This document shows, one piece after another, positions 34,103-44,538 of a stretch of 64,000 bases of DNA; the first letter of the stretch is position 1; each line of letters starts with the position of its first letter. The notes below the pieces were generated by a model that saw only the letters and a list, made by a program, of their open reading frames with translations, did no database searches and was not told the origin of the DNA. A program made the position numbers and the translations under genes. This stretch comes from an uncultured Hyphomonas sp. (lineage in GTDB: Bacteria > Pseudomonadota > Alphaproteobacteria > Caulobacterales > Hyphomonadaceae): contig NZ_OY782759.1 of NCBI RefSeq assembly GCF_963678195.1, forward strand, positions 2,480,001 through 2,544,000, in the 5' to 3' direction.

Positions 34103-35296
34103 ATGTCCGGTCCGTTGCTGATGACCTTCAATGCCGGCTCGTCTTCCGTGAAGATCGGCCTGTTCAGCATTGAGGGCGAGACACTGAACCGGACCGCCCA
34201 TGCGCTGATCGACTTCCGGCACAGCCCGCTCACCTTCCACCTCATCGAAGGCAAGGCCGTCTTCGATGTGGAGCTGAAGTCCGATCATGCCGACCACCTC
34301 ACCGATGTGATGGCGGAAACGCTGGACTGGATCTCAGAGCATTATGACCTTAGTGAGCTGAGCTGCGTCGGTCACCGCGTTGTCCATGGCGGGGATGAAT
34401 TTGACGGCCCGGTCCTGATCGATGACAGCTCGCTGGCCCGCATCGAAGCGCTCTCCATTCTGGCCCCGCTGCACCAGCCGCAGGCGCTTCGCCTGATCCG
34501 CGCGATGCGGCAGGTCCGGCCGGAGCTTACTCAGGTTGCCTCCTTCGACACGGTTTTCCACCGGACCAATACGGATCTGATCCGCCGCTTCGCTCTGCCG
34601 CGCGACCTGCATGACCGGGGCATCAAGCGCTATGGCTTCCACGGCCTCTCTTACAAATTCATCGCCGCGGAACTGCGCCGCCGGTTCCCGGAGGCCGCTT
34701 CCGGGCGCGTGATCGCAGCGCATCTCGGCAGCGGGGCCAGCCTTTGCGCCATGCGGCATGGCCAGAGCCAGGACACGAGCATGGGCTTCTCCACGCTTGA
34801 CGGTGTCCCGATGGCGACCCGTTGCGGCGCGCTGGACGCCGGCGTCATCCTTCACCTGCTGCAGCAGGAAAACCGCCCTGCCAGCGAAGTGGAAGACATG
34901 CTCTACCACCAGTCCGGTCTGAAAGGCGTATCCGGCGGTATCAGCGCCGACTGCCGCGAACTCCAGGCGAGCGACGATCCGCACGCAAAGGAAGCGCTGG
35001 ACCTGTTCACCCTGCGCATTGCCGGGGAGATCGGCCGTCTGTCGATGAGCATTGGCGGGCTCGATGCACTCGTCTTCACGGCAGGCATCGGCGAGAATGA
35101 TGCCGCGATCAGGGCGGCAGTTGCCGGTCATCTTGGCTGGATGGGGCTGACTCTCTCGGAAGACGCGAACCAGAAGAATACGCCCTGCATCTCAACGCCT
35201 GAGAGCCCGGTGAAAGCCTTTATTATTCCGACCAATGAAGAACGCGTGATTGCCGAAGAGGCCTTCGCTGTCTCAAACGGCAAGGTCCAGGCATAG
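34103..35296 (+). CDS. ackA: acetate kinase
   Basis: A 397-residue ASKHA-fold kinase with TFNAGSSSVKIGLF at the N terminus, GHRVVHGGDEFDGPVLID, APLHQPQALRLIRAM, FDTVFHRT, RYGFHGLSYKFIA, IAAHLGSGASLCAMRHGQSQDTSMGFSTLDGVPMATRCG and VFTAGIGENDAAIR. The catalytic Arg and His sites appear intact. It interconverts acyl phosphate and acid with ATP. The ATG comes one base after the stop of the MaoC/phosphotransacetylase gene, so the two are translationally coupled. Propionate or butyrate specificity cannot be excluded. Confidence 0.95.
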   Translation: MSGPLLMTFNAGSSSVKIGLFSIEGETLNRTAHALIDFRHSPLTFHLIEGKAVFDVELKSDHADHLTDVMAETLDWISEHYDLSELSCVGHRVVHGGDEFDGPVLIDDSSLARIEALSILAPLHQPQALRLIRAMRQVRPELTQVASFDTVFHRTNTDLIRRFALPRDLHDRGIKRYGFHGLSYKFIAAELRRRFPEAASGRVIAAHLGSGASLCAMRHGQSQDTSMGFSTLDGVPMATRCGALDAGVILHLLQQENRPASEVEDMLYHQSGLKGVSGGISADCRELQASDDPHAKEALDLFTLRIAGEIGRLSMSIGGLDALVFTAGIGENDAAIRAAVAGHLGWMGLTLSEDANQKNTPCISTPESPVKAFIIPTNEERVIAEEAFAVSNGKVQA

Positions 35297-35361
35297 CGCC
35301 CAGCACCTTTGCCCGGACACGCCCATGGCGCTCCGGCAAAAACCCTGATTGTGCTACAGGC

Positions 35362-35961
35362 TCAGCTCGTGTCCTGAACAGGCCAGTCGCGCAGGGCTTC
35401 GGTCAGCTGCACGGTCAGGCCACCCGAGACGAGGCCGAGGGCGGCGGGCATGGCGTAGGTCTTCGGGATGGGCGTGATGTAAGGCCGGGCTTCGCCGTCT
35501 GCTTTCCAGCGCTGGATCGTGCGCGCGAGGCATTTCGCCCGGCGCCTGGCGTGTTTCAGCGTGTCGAGCATGGCTTCCCAGCGGGCAATCAGGGACGCGG
35601 CGGGCACAGGGCCTCGCGTCGGCACAGTGAGCGGCCCGCGCAGGAAATCCGGGGCTTCGCCCGCAGGCACAGGCAGGACGGAAAAGAAGGCCTTGCGCGC
35701 GTCCGGTTCACCCTCACTCTTTTCGAAATAATTGCTGCCCGTGCGGGGCTTCACCGGCTCCAGTTCCACCAGCAGGGCCATGAGAAAGATCAGACGGCGG
35801 AGCAGAACGGCGAGCCGTTTCAGCTCTGCCGAGACGCGGTGCTTCAGGGTTTTCGGGATCAGCTCCGGATGTTTGAACAGGTCCGCATTCACGCCGGCTT
35901 CGGCCACGGCGCGGGCGATCGTCTTAAAAGCGTGCGTGATGAAATCGGTGAGGTCTGTCAT
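35362..35961 (-). CDS. hypothetical protein
   Basis: A 199-residue protein without a recognised family. It has helical segments (FITHAFKTIARAVAEAG; AELKRLAVLLRRLIFLMALLVEL with a hydrophobic core) and a basic middle (DTLKHARRRAKCLARTIQRW). No signal peptide or clear membrane anchor is visible, although the VLLRRLIFLMALLVEL stretch may be membrane-associated. It converges with ackA and lies 300 bases from the divergent tandem esterase gene. It resembles short conserved proteins of Hyphomonas genomes only by impression. Confidence 0.55.
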   Translation of the reverse strand: MTDLTDFITHAFKTIARAVAEAGVNADLFKHPELIPKTLKHRVSAELKRLAVLLRRLIFLMALLVELEPVKPRTGSNYFEKSEGEPDARKAFFSVLPVPAGEAPDFLRGPLTVPTRGPVPAASLIARWEAMLDTLKHARRRAKCLARTIQRWKADGEARPYITPIPKTYAMPAALGLVSGGLTVQLTEALRDWPVQDTS

Positions 35962-36261
35962 GCCGGAGAGTGTGGCACAGGCGCTTATCAGACGGATTAG
36001 GTCACACCGGACTCAACAAAAGGCGTTCAATTTCATAGCGGTTCAAACCATGCGGACATGGAACAGGGCCCACTTTATCCCACACGTCCACAATTATGTA
36101 TTCCACCTCAGATAAGGTTCAGATCCGGGCATGGGTGCACAATCTCCCAGAATTTTCAGCCGAATTCTCGCGCGTCGGTTGAGCGAACTGTCCTCAAAGG
36201 GGGAGCTTCGTGTAGGCGTGGCCGGAACAGGTCCGAGGAAGACCGCAGCGACGAGGCCGTC
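35962..36261. other. intergenic region upstream of the tandem esterase gene
   Basis: A frame is open from 36058 into the downstream gene, but the lipoprotein signal at 36262 fixes the real start, so these 300 bases are probably untranslated. I see no RNA gene or clear repeat. A purine-rich run GGGGGAGC near 36200 is too far from the start to be its ribosome binding site. Confidence 0.45.
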
Positions 36262-38286
36262 ATGGCGCATCTCAGACAACTTATGCTCGCCGTTTCGGCG
36301 ATTGCATTGCTTGCCGGATGTTCCGGAGGTGGCGGCGGTGGAACGTCCAGTCAGACCCCGCAGCCCGTTTCGCCTCCACCTCCGCCTCCACCGCCGCCGC
36401 CGCCATCACCCCCTCCTCCACCTCCGCCACCGGCGGTTCCTGCGGATCAGACCAATGTCGTCTACGGAAGCGGCCTGCTGGAGACCGGGACAAAACCCCT
36501 GACTCTGGATGTGTACCAGTCCGGCGAGCCGTGTGCACAGCCACGCCCATTCGTGATGCTGGTACATGGCGGCGAATTTGACTCCGGCGAAAAAACCGAT
36601 GCGCCCTGGCCGGACATTGCGCAGAGCCTGACGGATCAGGACTATACGGTGATCTCGATTGACTACCGCCTGTCTTCCGATGCGCCCGTGCCGTCTGCCG
36701 AGTTTCATCCGCTGCGGGATGCCATCCTGGCCTCAGGCGAGACCGGGATCACGGGGACGGATACCGACACTCAGGCCGATATTCTCGCCAGCGCCATCGA
36801 AGACGGAACATCCGCCCTGCGCTGGGTCGAAGATCATCAGGATGAGCTGTGTGTGGATGCATCGCAATTTGCGATCTGGGGAGAGTCTTCCGGTGCCGTC
36901 ATTGCCTTACACCTGGCATATGGTCTCGATGAGTACGCAATTTATTCGCCGCAGCCGGACGTGCTGGTCGATTACTGGGGCCGGTTCATCTATGGCGGAC
37001 TGATCTCCGGGAGTGATGCGCCCCTGCTGATCCTGCATGGCGATCAGGACGCTGTCATCGATTACGGATATGCGCTGGATATTCAGGCCGGGGCAGAGGC
37101 GGCATCGGTTCCGTATGCCTTCTATACGGTCACGGATGGCGGGCATGGCTTCGCCGGAATTGAAGAGAACGTACTGACAGTCGACGGTGTGACGCTTCGC
37201 CAGCACGCCGTCGACTTCATTGCGAGCCATTTGCGGGATGGGCCCTCCGTATACGAGACGCGGAAAGTCAGCGCGTCACCGCCTCCTCCGCCTGCGCCGC
37301 CACCTCCTGCACCGCCACCACCTGCGCCACCTCCTCCCGCACCGCCGCCACCGGCGCCCCCTCCGCCTGCGCCACCTCCTCCTGCACCACCGCCTCCGGC
37401 GCCCCCTCCGCCTGCGCCACCGCCGCCACCTCCCCCCGTTCCGGCGAGCGCAAGCGATGTGGTTTACGGAAAGGGGCTGACCGCTGACGGAACGAAAGAC
37501 CTGAAGCTCGACGTCTACCAGACAGGTGAGGCGTGTACGGACTTGCGGCCATTCGTGATGCTTATCCATGGCGGCGGGTTTGAAGAGGGCTCCAAGAGCA
37601 TGTCGCCCTGGCGGAGCCTCGCCGATGACATCACGGATCTCGGTTATACGGCCATTTCGATCGACTACCGGATGATCGGGGACACACCACGCCCCTCAGC
37701 AGAGTTCGAACCCGTCCGGGACGATATTCTCGCTTCAGGGCTGGGCCCGCTGATCACGTATGACCTTCAGCAGCAGGCCGATGTCATCGCCAGCGCAATT
37801 GAAGACTCCGTCACTGCTCTGCGCTGGGTGGAGGCCAATCAGGAAGACCTTTGCGTGGACATGTCCCGCTTCGCTGTGTGGGGGGACTCGGCCGGCGCCG
37901 TCATGGGCCTGCACGCAGCCTATGGCATGGACGAATATGACATCCCCGTTCCGGAACCGGATGTCGTGATCGACTATTGGGGCCGCTTCATCTATGGCAG
38001 CAATCTGATGGCCGCCGGAGACGCGCCGCCCTTCATCCTGCACGGCACGCAGGACGATGTTGTGAATTATTCCTTCGCGCTGGATATCCGGAACCAGGCG
38101 AATGCGGCCAGGATTCCGTATGCGTTCTATACCGTAACCGGTGGGAAACACGGGTTCGAGGAAATCCCCATCGACACGCTCACCGTGAACGGCCACACGC
38201 TCCGCCAGCTCACGATCGACTATATCGCCGATCATCTGGAAGACGGCGGATCGCCGGGATATGAGACGCACACGATTCCGCGCTGA
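36262..38286 (+). CDS. lipoprotein with two tandem alpha/beta hydrolase (esterase) domains joined by a proline-rich ladder
   Basis: A 674-residue protein. A lipoprotein signal (AIALLAGC, lipid Cys at position 20) is followed by a glycine run and a first proline-rich spacer. Two hydrolase domains follow, about residues 60-330 and 400-674, and align to each other throughout. Domain 1 has LVHGGEF, IWGESSGAV, HGDQDAV and DGGHGF; domain 2 has LIHGGGF, VWGDSAGAV, HGTQDDV and GKHGFEE. Nucleophile, acid and His are present in both, giving two complete Ser-Asp-His triads. The oxyanion box in domain 1 is HGGE instead of HGGG. The linker at 37269-37450 is built of nine APPPP units whose codons vary. The likely role is a surface-anchored or periplasmic esterase; the substrate is unknown. 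Confidence 0.8.
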   Translation: MAHLRQLMLAVSAIALLAGCSGGGGGGTSSQTPQPVSPPPPPPPPPPPSPPPPPPPPAVPADQTNVVYGSGLLETGTKPLTLDVYQSGEPCAQPRPFVMLVHGGEFDSGEKTDAPWPDIAQSLTDQDYTVISIDYRLSSDAPVPSAEFHPLRDAILASGETGITGTDTDTQADILASAIEDGTSALRWVEDHQDELCVDASQFAIWGESSGAVIALHLAYGLDEYAIYSPQPDVLVDYWGRFIYGGLISGSDAPLLILHGDQDAVIDYGYALDIQAGAEAASVPYAFYTVTDGGHGFAGIEENVLTVDGVTLRQHAVDFIASHLRDGPSVYETRKVSASPPPPPAPPPPAPPPPAPPPPAPPPPAPPPPAPPPPAPPPPAPPPPAPPPPPPPVPASASDVVYGKGLTADGTKDLKLDVYQTGEACTDLRPFVMLIHGGGFEEGSKSMSPWRSLADDITDLGYTAISIDYRMIGDTPRPSAEFEPVRDDILASGLGPLITYDLQQQADVIASAIEDSVTALRWVEANQEDLCVDMSRFAVWGDSAGAVMGLHAAYGMDEYDIPVPEPDVVIDYWGRFIYGSNLMAAGDAPPFILHGTQDDVVNYSFALDIRNQANAARIPYAFYTVTGGKHGFEEIPIDTLTVNGHTLRQLTIDYIADHLEDGGSPGYETHTIPR

Positions 38287-38343
38287 CGGGAGGTGACGGC
38301 GTCAGTCACACACGCGGGCAAACGCCTGCCTATGTGCCCCCCC

Positions 38344-39876
38344 TCAGTCGTCCCCGGATGCGTCAAAGGGCGTCAGGAACAGGCCGTGTAGCGTTCGGAC
38401 GCCGGCATAATAGTTCGCAATACGCATGTTCTCGTTCGCGGCATGCTGGTTGTTGTCAGCATTGACCAAAGGCAGCAACATGACGGGCGCGCCCAGAGAC
38501 AGGAGACCGGACGTCGGCACGGATCCGCCCATCAGGGGAATACGCACCGGCGCCTGATCGAATGTTTCAGTCAGCGAGGTCACAATCCATTCTCCGGCAG
38601 GCGCCGACAAGGGCGTTTGCAGGGCCCTGGCACCGCCACCTTTCGACATATAGGCCAGACGCGGGTAAGTCAGCCGCTCTTCGTCGGTCGGCTCTCCGTC
38701 GACGAGGTGATATCCTTGCTTTTCAATATGCGCGCGGACAAGCGCGAGAAGACGTTCCGGCGGGGCTCCGGGAACGGTGCGCATGCCGATCGACGCCGTC
38801 GCTCGTTCCGGAATGATGGTACGTCGCCCCGCCCCCGTGTCGGCCGAGGAGAGTCCCATGATATTGAAGGAAGGATAGTTGATCGCCTCCTGATAACCGG
38901 GACCAACACAGTCAGCCTCTGCAATTCCGATACGCTTGTTGATGGCCTCCTCGTCGTCCGGCACGGAGGCGAATGCCGCCTGCATATCCTCGTCGAAAAC
39001 GATACCATCATAAAACCCGTCCACCGTGACCCGGCCGCAGGAATCCTTGAAGGTTGCCAGAAGGCCGGCCAGTAATTGGGCGGGGTTCGGTGAGTAGTTT
39101 CCGTAATGGCCAGAGTGCAATTCCGTCCGTGCACCAAACACTGTCAGTTCGAAGCCGGCGATCCCTCTGTGGCCATAAACTACGGTCGGCTGGTTGGAGA
39201 TGTGCATCGGTCCATCCAGCATCACGACCGCGTCGGCGGCCAGAAGGTCTGCATTCCGGGCAACGACGTCGCTGAGAGTTCGCGGACCACCCTCCTCGTG
39301 GGAATCCAGCAGGATCTTAATATTGACTGCGGGCGTCTCTCCGGAGGCTTTCAAAGCATCCATGGCTGCCAGGAGCATGATGATCGGCGCCTTGTCGTCG
39401 GATGCAGAGCGGGCAAACAGGCGATCATCCGGGGCGGCCTCTCCGCTTGTCAGACGTTCCAGCGGCCGGGCAATCCATTCCCCGTCTTCATAGGATTTCA
39501 GAACCGGAGACCAGGGGCTGTCCTGATCCCATTCTTCCGGATGAACCGGCTGGCCATCCATGTGAGCGTAAAAGAGGATCGTTTTGCGATCAGGCGAGAT
39601 CTCCGGCCAGGCGGCATAGACCATGGGAGTCTCCCCATCCTCAAGCTGCCGGGCGGTGTACCCGTGTTTCCTGAAAGCCGCCTCGATCCAGTCAGCATTC
39701 ACCCGGATGTCTGCCGTCGACTGGGTCGTCACATTCGGCAGGCGCAGAAACGCGACCCATTCCTCAAGACTGGAGACGGTCGCGACTTCAACCGGATCAT
39801 CGGCCATCGCCGGCAGGGGCGTCAGACCGCCAAGGACAACCACAGCGGCAATGAGACGACGAACGGATAAGATCAT
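38344..39876 (-). CDS. M20-family metallopeptidase (dipeptidase-like), secreted
   Basis: A 510-residue protein with a signal peptide (RRLIAAVVVLGGLTPLPAMA). The M20 catalytic core shows ILFYAHMDGQPVHPEEW (first zinc-binding His-x-Asp), LFARSASDDKAPIIMLLAAMDAL (bridging Asp), LLDSHEEGGPRT (Glu pair) and VMLDGPMHISNQPTVVYGHRG. The C-terminal GGSVPTSGLLSLGAPVMLLPLVNADNNQHAANENMRI matches the end of M20 dipeptidases of the CNDP-like group, with HAANE carrying the last His. It probably cleaves small peptides in the periplasm. It converges with the tandem esterase gene; no operon partner is seen. Confidence 0.88.
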   Translation of the reverse strand: MILSVRRLIAAVVVLGGLTPLPAMADDPVEVATVSSLEEWVAFLRLPNVTTQSTADIRVNADWIEAAFRKHGYTARQLEDGETPMVYAAWPEISPDRKTILFYAHMDGQPVHPEEWDQDSPWSPVLKSYEDGEWIARPLERLTSGEAAPDDRLFARSASDDKAPIIMLLAAMDALKASGETPAVNIKILLDSHEEGGPRTLSDVVARNADLLAADAVVMLDGPMHISNQPTVVYGHRGIAGFELTVFGARTELHSGHYGNYSPNPAQLLAGLLATFKDSCGRVTVDGFYDGIVFDEDMQAAFASVPDDEEAINKRIGIAEADCVGPGYQEAINYPSFNIMGLSSADTGAGRRTIIPERATASIGMRTVPGAPPERLLALVRAHIEKQGYHLVDGEPTDEERLTYPRLAYMSKGGGARALQTPLSAPAGEWIVTSLTETFDQAPVRIPLMGGSVPTSGLLSLGAPVMLLPLVNADNNQHAANENMRIANYYAGVRTLHGLFLTPFDASGDD

Positions 39877-40012
39877 GGTGAAGGCTCCTGGCCGCAGAGA
39901 TGGCTTGAACGCGAATACCTAGTCCACGCAGCCTCCCGGCCAGCAAGCTCAAGTGCAGGAACATACTGTATTATGAGGCGCCTGCTTAATGAGACGTCAT
40001 CCTGCGGGTCAT

Positions 40013-41170
40013 CTAAAGGCGGCCCTGGACCCATTCGCGGGTGAGGAAGCCGTCGATCAGGTCGCAGACGAGGCCAAGCTCCGACAGGGCCGTTGAGAAC
40101 CGGCGCGGGTCGACCAGCGGCTGGAAGACCGAGCCGGCCTCGAACTGATTGTCCGCTTCGAGGGCCAGCGTCATGTGGCCCTGATCGAACAGGCCGCGCA
40201 GCTTTCCGCCGGAGAAGTGCCGCTCCAGCGCGATGAGGCGCTCCATCCGGTCCGGCGACAGGAGGGCGCGCGCTTCGACCTGGTCGCTGGAATAGACGGT
40301 GAAGGCCTCATCCAGTTCGCGGGAAATCAGATCGACCTTCTTCAAGTCGCCCGCGCCCTTGCCGCGCTTCCACCAGCCTGACCGCGCCATGAGTGTGCGG
40401 CCGGAAAAGCGCTGGGGGTATTCGATATGGATGAGGATGCCCTGGAAAACGGTCTGGCTGTTCTTGCCGCCAGTATCGAGCTTCGCCTCGACGAGGGCGA
40501 ATTTCGTACCAGCCCGTTCGCCTTCGATCAGGTCCTCGAATTTGCGCTGGCTGTGGCCGGGCAAGAGGGCGGCGTCTTTCAGGAGCTGATAGGCCGGGGT
40601 CGGCGGCGGCTGGCCTGCGCCGTCATGGCTCGTGACCTGGATATCACCGAACAGGGTGGAGAGGGTCTTCGCCTGCCCCTTCTGGGGCCCGGCAATGGCT
40701 TCCATCAGATCTTTGCCGCGGGTTCTCAGGGACTGGAAATCCTCGATGCCGGAAAGGTCCGGGTGAAGGGTTTCATAGTTGAAGCCAAACGGTTTGCACG
40801 CCGCCTTGAGGATCAGGTCCTTGGTCGCCGACTTCAGGGAATAGACTTTCAGCCAGTCGAAGCCGGATATGAACGCAACAAGGATCGCCCCCAGGAAGAA
40901 GGACAGCGGAAAGAAAAAGCCCGCTCCGCCCGACAGCACCATGATGAAGAGCGCGACCGGCACGGCCACAAGCAATCCCAGAAAGGTGCGGGACTTCGCC
41001 CGGGAAATGGTTTGCTTACGAACTGCCTCACGGACGCCGAGCTCCGGCGCGAGTTCGGTTTCCCAGATGCGTTCGGCATCGGCAAATTCGGGCCGCTGAC
41101 TTGCCAGCAGGCTCAGCGGCTGGGCCGTGCGGATCGCATTGTCGATGTTGCTGGTGTTACCGATGGCCAT
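40013..41170 (-). CDS. DUF3137-like membrane protein
   Basis: A 385-residue protein with two membrane segments near residues 63-110 (FLGLLVAVPVALFIMVLSG and FFFPLSFFLGAILVAFISGF). The soluble C-terminal part includes FGFNYETLHPDL, FEDLIEGERAGTKFALVEAKLDTGG and FQGILIHIEYPQRFSGRTLMA, fitting DUF3137. The function of the family is unknown. It lies 74 bases downstream of the GGDEF gene on the same strand, so the two may share a transcript. Confidence 0.75.
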   Translation of the reverse strand: MAIGNTSNIDNAIRTAQPLSLLASQRPEFADAERIWETELAPELGVREAVRKQTISRAKSRTFLGLLVAVPVALFIMVLSGGAGFFFPLSFFLGAILVAFISGFDWLKVYSLKSATKDLILKAACKPFGFNYETLHPDLSGIEDFQSLRTRGKDLMEAIAGPQKGQAKTLSTLFGDIQVTSHDGAGQPPPTPAYQLLKDAALLPGHSQRKFEDLIEGERAGTKFALVEAKLDTGGKNSQTVFQGILIHIEYPQRFSGRTLMARSGWWKRGKGAGDLKKVDLISRELDEAFTVYSSDQVEARALLSPDRMERLIALERHFSGGKLRGLFDQGHMTLALEADNQFEAGSVFQPLVDPRRFSTALSELGLVCDLIDGFLTREWVQGRL

Positions 41171-41244
41171 GCCGAGTCCCCCTGCGACCTGTCATGCCGT
41201 GCGTATGCGCAGGAATCCAGTCTCTACAGGCCAGCCAGGCGCGA

Positions 41245-42000
41245 TCAGGCCGTCGCAGCGAGGCGCGGACCGGCATAGGTGACGCGGTTCCGGCCGGTCG
41301 TCTTGGACACGTAAAGGGCCTTGTCGGCGGCTTCCACGACGCGGTCAAACGAGGCATCCGGGGTCAGCATTTCATAACCGAAACTGGCGGTGACCGAGAT
41401 CTTCTCGCCCTTGTACTCGATCTCCATGTTCTCCAGGCGCTCGCGCAGGCGGTCACAGACCAACCACGCCTGGTCCCGGTTGACGCTGGACAGGAGAACG
41501 ACAAATTCCTCCCCGCCCCAGCGGCCAAGCTTGTCGAACGGCCCGCGCAGTTCCGAATAGGCGATTTCGGCAATCCGCTTCAGCAGCGCATCGCCAGCCT
41601 GGTGGCCATAGCGGTCGTTGACGCGCTTGAACTGGTCGAGATCGAACAGAATAAGCGCAGCCATACCTCCCATGCGGCGCTGGCGCTTCATCTCGTCTTC
41701 AGCGGAGATACGGAAGAAGCGGCGGTTCTGCAGGCCGGTCAGCGGGTCGGTCGAAGCGAGCGATTCCAGCTGGCGCTGATACCGCTTCAGCTGGAACTCA
41801 TGCTGGGAGGCGATCGTCGCTGTCGGGATCGCCACACAGGCAGCGACGACGAGGTTCGCGACGAGAAAGCGCTGAGGATCTTCCAGCACGCCAAGACGGT
41901 AGACGAAAACGGAAAAGGTGAACGACAGACAGAGCGCCGTCGTCGCCACGAAGACGAAGAAGGTCAGAGAATCTTTTATATCCCGTGCGTAGGCGCTCAT
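41245..42000 (-). CDS. membrane-bound diguanylate cyclase (GGDEF)
   Basis: A 251-residue protein from ATG 42000. Two membrane helices lie in the first 65 residues (FFVFVATTALCLSFTFSVFV and FLVANLVVAACVAIPTATIA). The GGDEF domain follows with STDPLTGLQNRRFF, ALILFDLDQFKRVNDRYGHQAGDALL and the active-site GRWGGEEFVVLL. The RxxD inhibitory site five residues before GGEEF is absent, so product inhibition through that site is not expected. It makes cyclic di-GMP, a second messenger that often controls attachment and amyloid or holdfast production. An in-frame upstream stretch to 42096 lacks family features. DUF3137 follows on the same strand. Confidence 0.88.
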   Translation of the reverse strand: MSAYARDIKDSLTFFVFVATTALCLSFTFSVFVYRLGVLEDPQRFLVANLVVAACVAIPTATIASQHEFQLKRYQRQLESLASTDPLTGLQNRRFFRISAEDEMKRQRRMGGMAALILFDLDQFKRVNDRYGHQAGDALLKRIAEIAYSELRGPFDKLGRWGGEEFVVLLSSVNRDQAWLVCDRLRERLENMEIEYKGEKISVTASFGYEMLTPDASFDRVVEAADKALYVSKTTGRNRVTYAGPRLAATA

Positions 42001-42217
42001 GAGGTCCCGTCTCCTGGTTATTCTACCCGTCTCCTGCCGGGTTGTGATGTATTTATTACATGAAATGGCTACGACGACGCCAAACCGTGCCAGCAAATTT
42101 GGCGACCTGGCTTCAGACTTTTGAAACGCCTTGGAGCGGCGCCATGAGGCTCTGGCCCCGGCGGTCAGACGGTGTTCTGGCGCTGCTCCGGCGCGAAAAA
42201 ATTTTACAATGATTCAG

Positions 42218-42246
42218 TTGACGCTAACGGGTCGCGGCCCTACTTC
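42218..42246 (+). promoter_or_regulatory. likely groESL promoter
   Basis: TTGACG (42218-42223) and TACTTC (42241-42246) are spaced by 17 bases, upstream of a CIRCE operator and about 110 bases before the groES ATG. The -35 is strong and the -10 weak. This is read as the housekeeping promoter; a heat-shock sigma promoter is not evident. The wider gap from 42001 to 42355 also includes the upstream region of the divergent GGDEF gene, with no further gene seen. Confidence 0.55.
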
Positions 42247-42256
42247 CGGTGCACCG

Positions 42257-42283
42257 CTAGCAGTCGGCAAGGGTGAGTGCTAA
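42257..42283 (+). promoter_or_regulatory. CIRCE operator (HrcA binding site)
   Basis: CTAGCAGTC is followed after exactly nine bases by GAGTGCTAA. The right arm matches the CIRCE consensus GAGTGCTAA fully and the left arm agrees at seven of nine positions with TTAGCACTC. Location between the promoter and groES is typical. HrcA represses groESL here in many alphaproteobacteria. The hrcA gene itself is not in the window. Confidence 0.85.
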
Positions 42284-42355
42284 TTCGCTGCTGCAGGCTG
42301 CTGGCTCCCGTGAGATCTATTCAAACTCGCATTCAAGATTAGAGGGCAAACAGCC

Positions 42356-42646
42356 ATGAAACTTCGTCCCCTGCACGATCGCGTCGTCGTACGTCGCGTC
42401 AAGGAAGAGGAAAAGACCAAGGGCGGCATCATCATTCCCGACACGGCTAAGGAAAAGCCGCAGGAAGGTGAAATTGTTGCAGTCGGTAAAGGCGCAACCG
42501 GTGAAGATGGCAAGACCATCGCTCTGGACGTGAAAAAGGGCGACCGCGTCCTGTTCGGCAAATGGTCCGGCACGGAAGTCTCCGTCAACGGCGAAGACCT
42601 GCTCATCATGAAAGAAAGCGACATCATGGGTGTGCTGGAGAAATAA
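42356..42646 (+). CDS. groES: co-chaperonin GroES
   Basis: A 96-residue GroES with [14 protein letters not shown] at the N terminus, the mobile-loop region [19 protein letters not shown] and [16 protein letters not shown]. It forms the seven-membered lid of the GroEL chamber. It is the first gene of the groESL operon, 55 bases before groEL, behind a CIRCE operator. Confidence 0.98.
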   Translation: MKLRPLHDRVVVRRVKEEEKTKGGIIIPDTAKEKPQEGEIVAVGKGATGEDGKTIALDVKKGDRVLFGKWSGTEVSVNGEDLLIMKESDIMGVLEK

Positions 42647-44350
<1,704 letters not shown>

Positions 44351-44381
44351 GCCCCGCCCGGACACTTATCCGGAAAACAAG

Positions 44382-44416
44382 GCGGCCTCCCGGAAACGGG
44401 GGGCCGCTTTTCTTTT
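44382..44416 (+). terminator. Rho-independent terminator of groESL
   Basis: GCGGCCTCCCG and CGGGGGGCCGC pair as an 11-base stem (one T-G pair) around a GAAA tetraloop, followed by TTTTCTTTT. Position right after groEL and the U-rich tail make this a clear intrinsic terminator. Confidence 0.93.
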
Positions 44417-44538
44417 CGGGACTGGGCCAATCGCATGAATTGGTCGATCCTGACCTCTTACCCGAGGGAATGATTGCGGGCCGCCCTTCCACTCCGTAGC
44501 ATTGGCGCAGAGCTGGCGAAGACCGGCAGGAGGAGGAA

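Noticed and set aside
36058..36261. N-terminal extension of the tandem esterase lipoprotein
   Set aside because: The lipoprotein signal peptide begins at 36262; an extra 68 residues in front would block export.
37269..37450. CRISPR or DNA-level tandem repeat in the proline ladder
   Set aside because: The 15-base units encode APPPP and vary in synonymous codons, with no spacers; it is a protein repeat.
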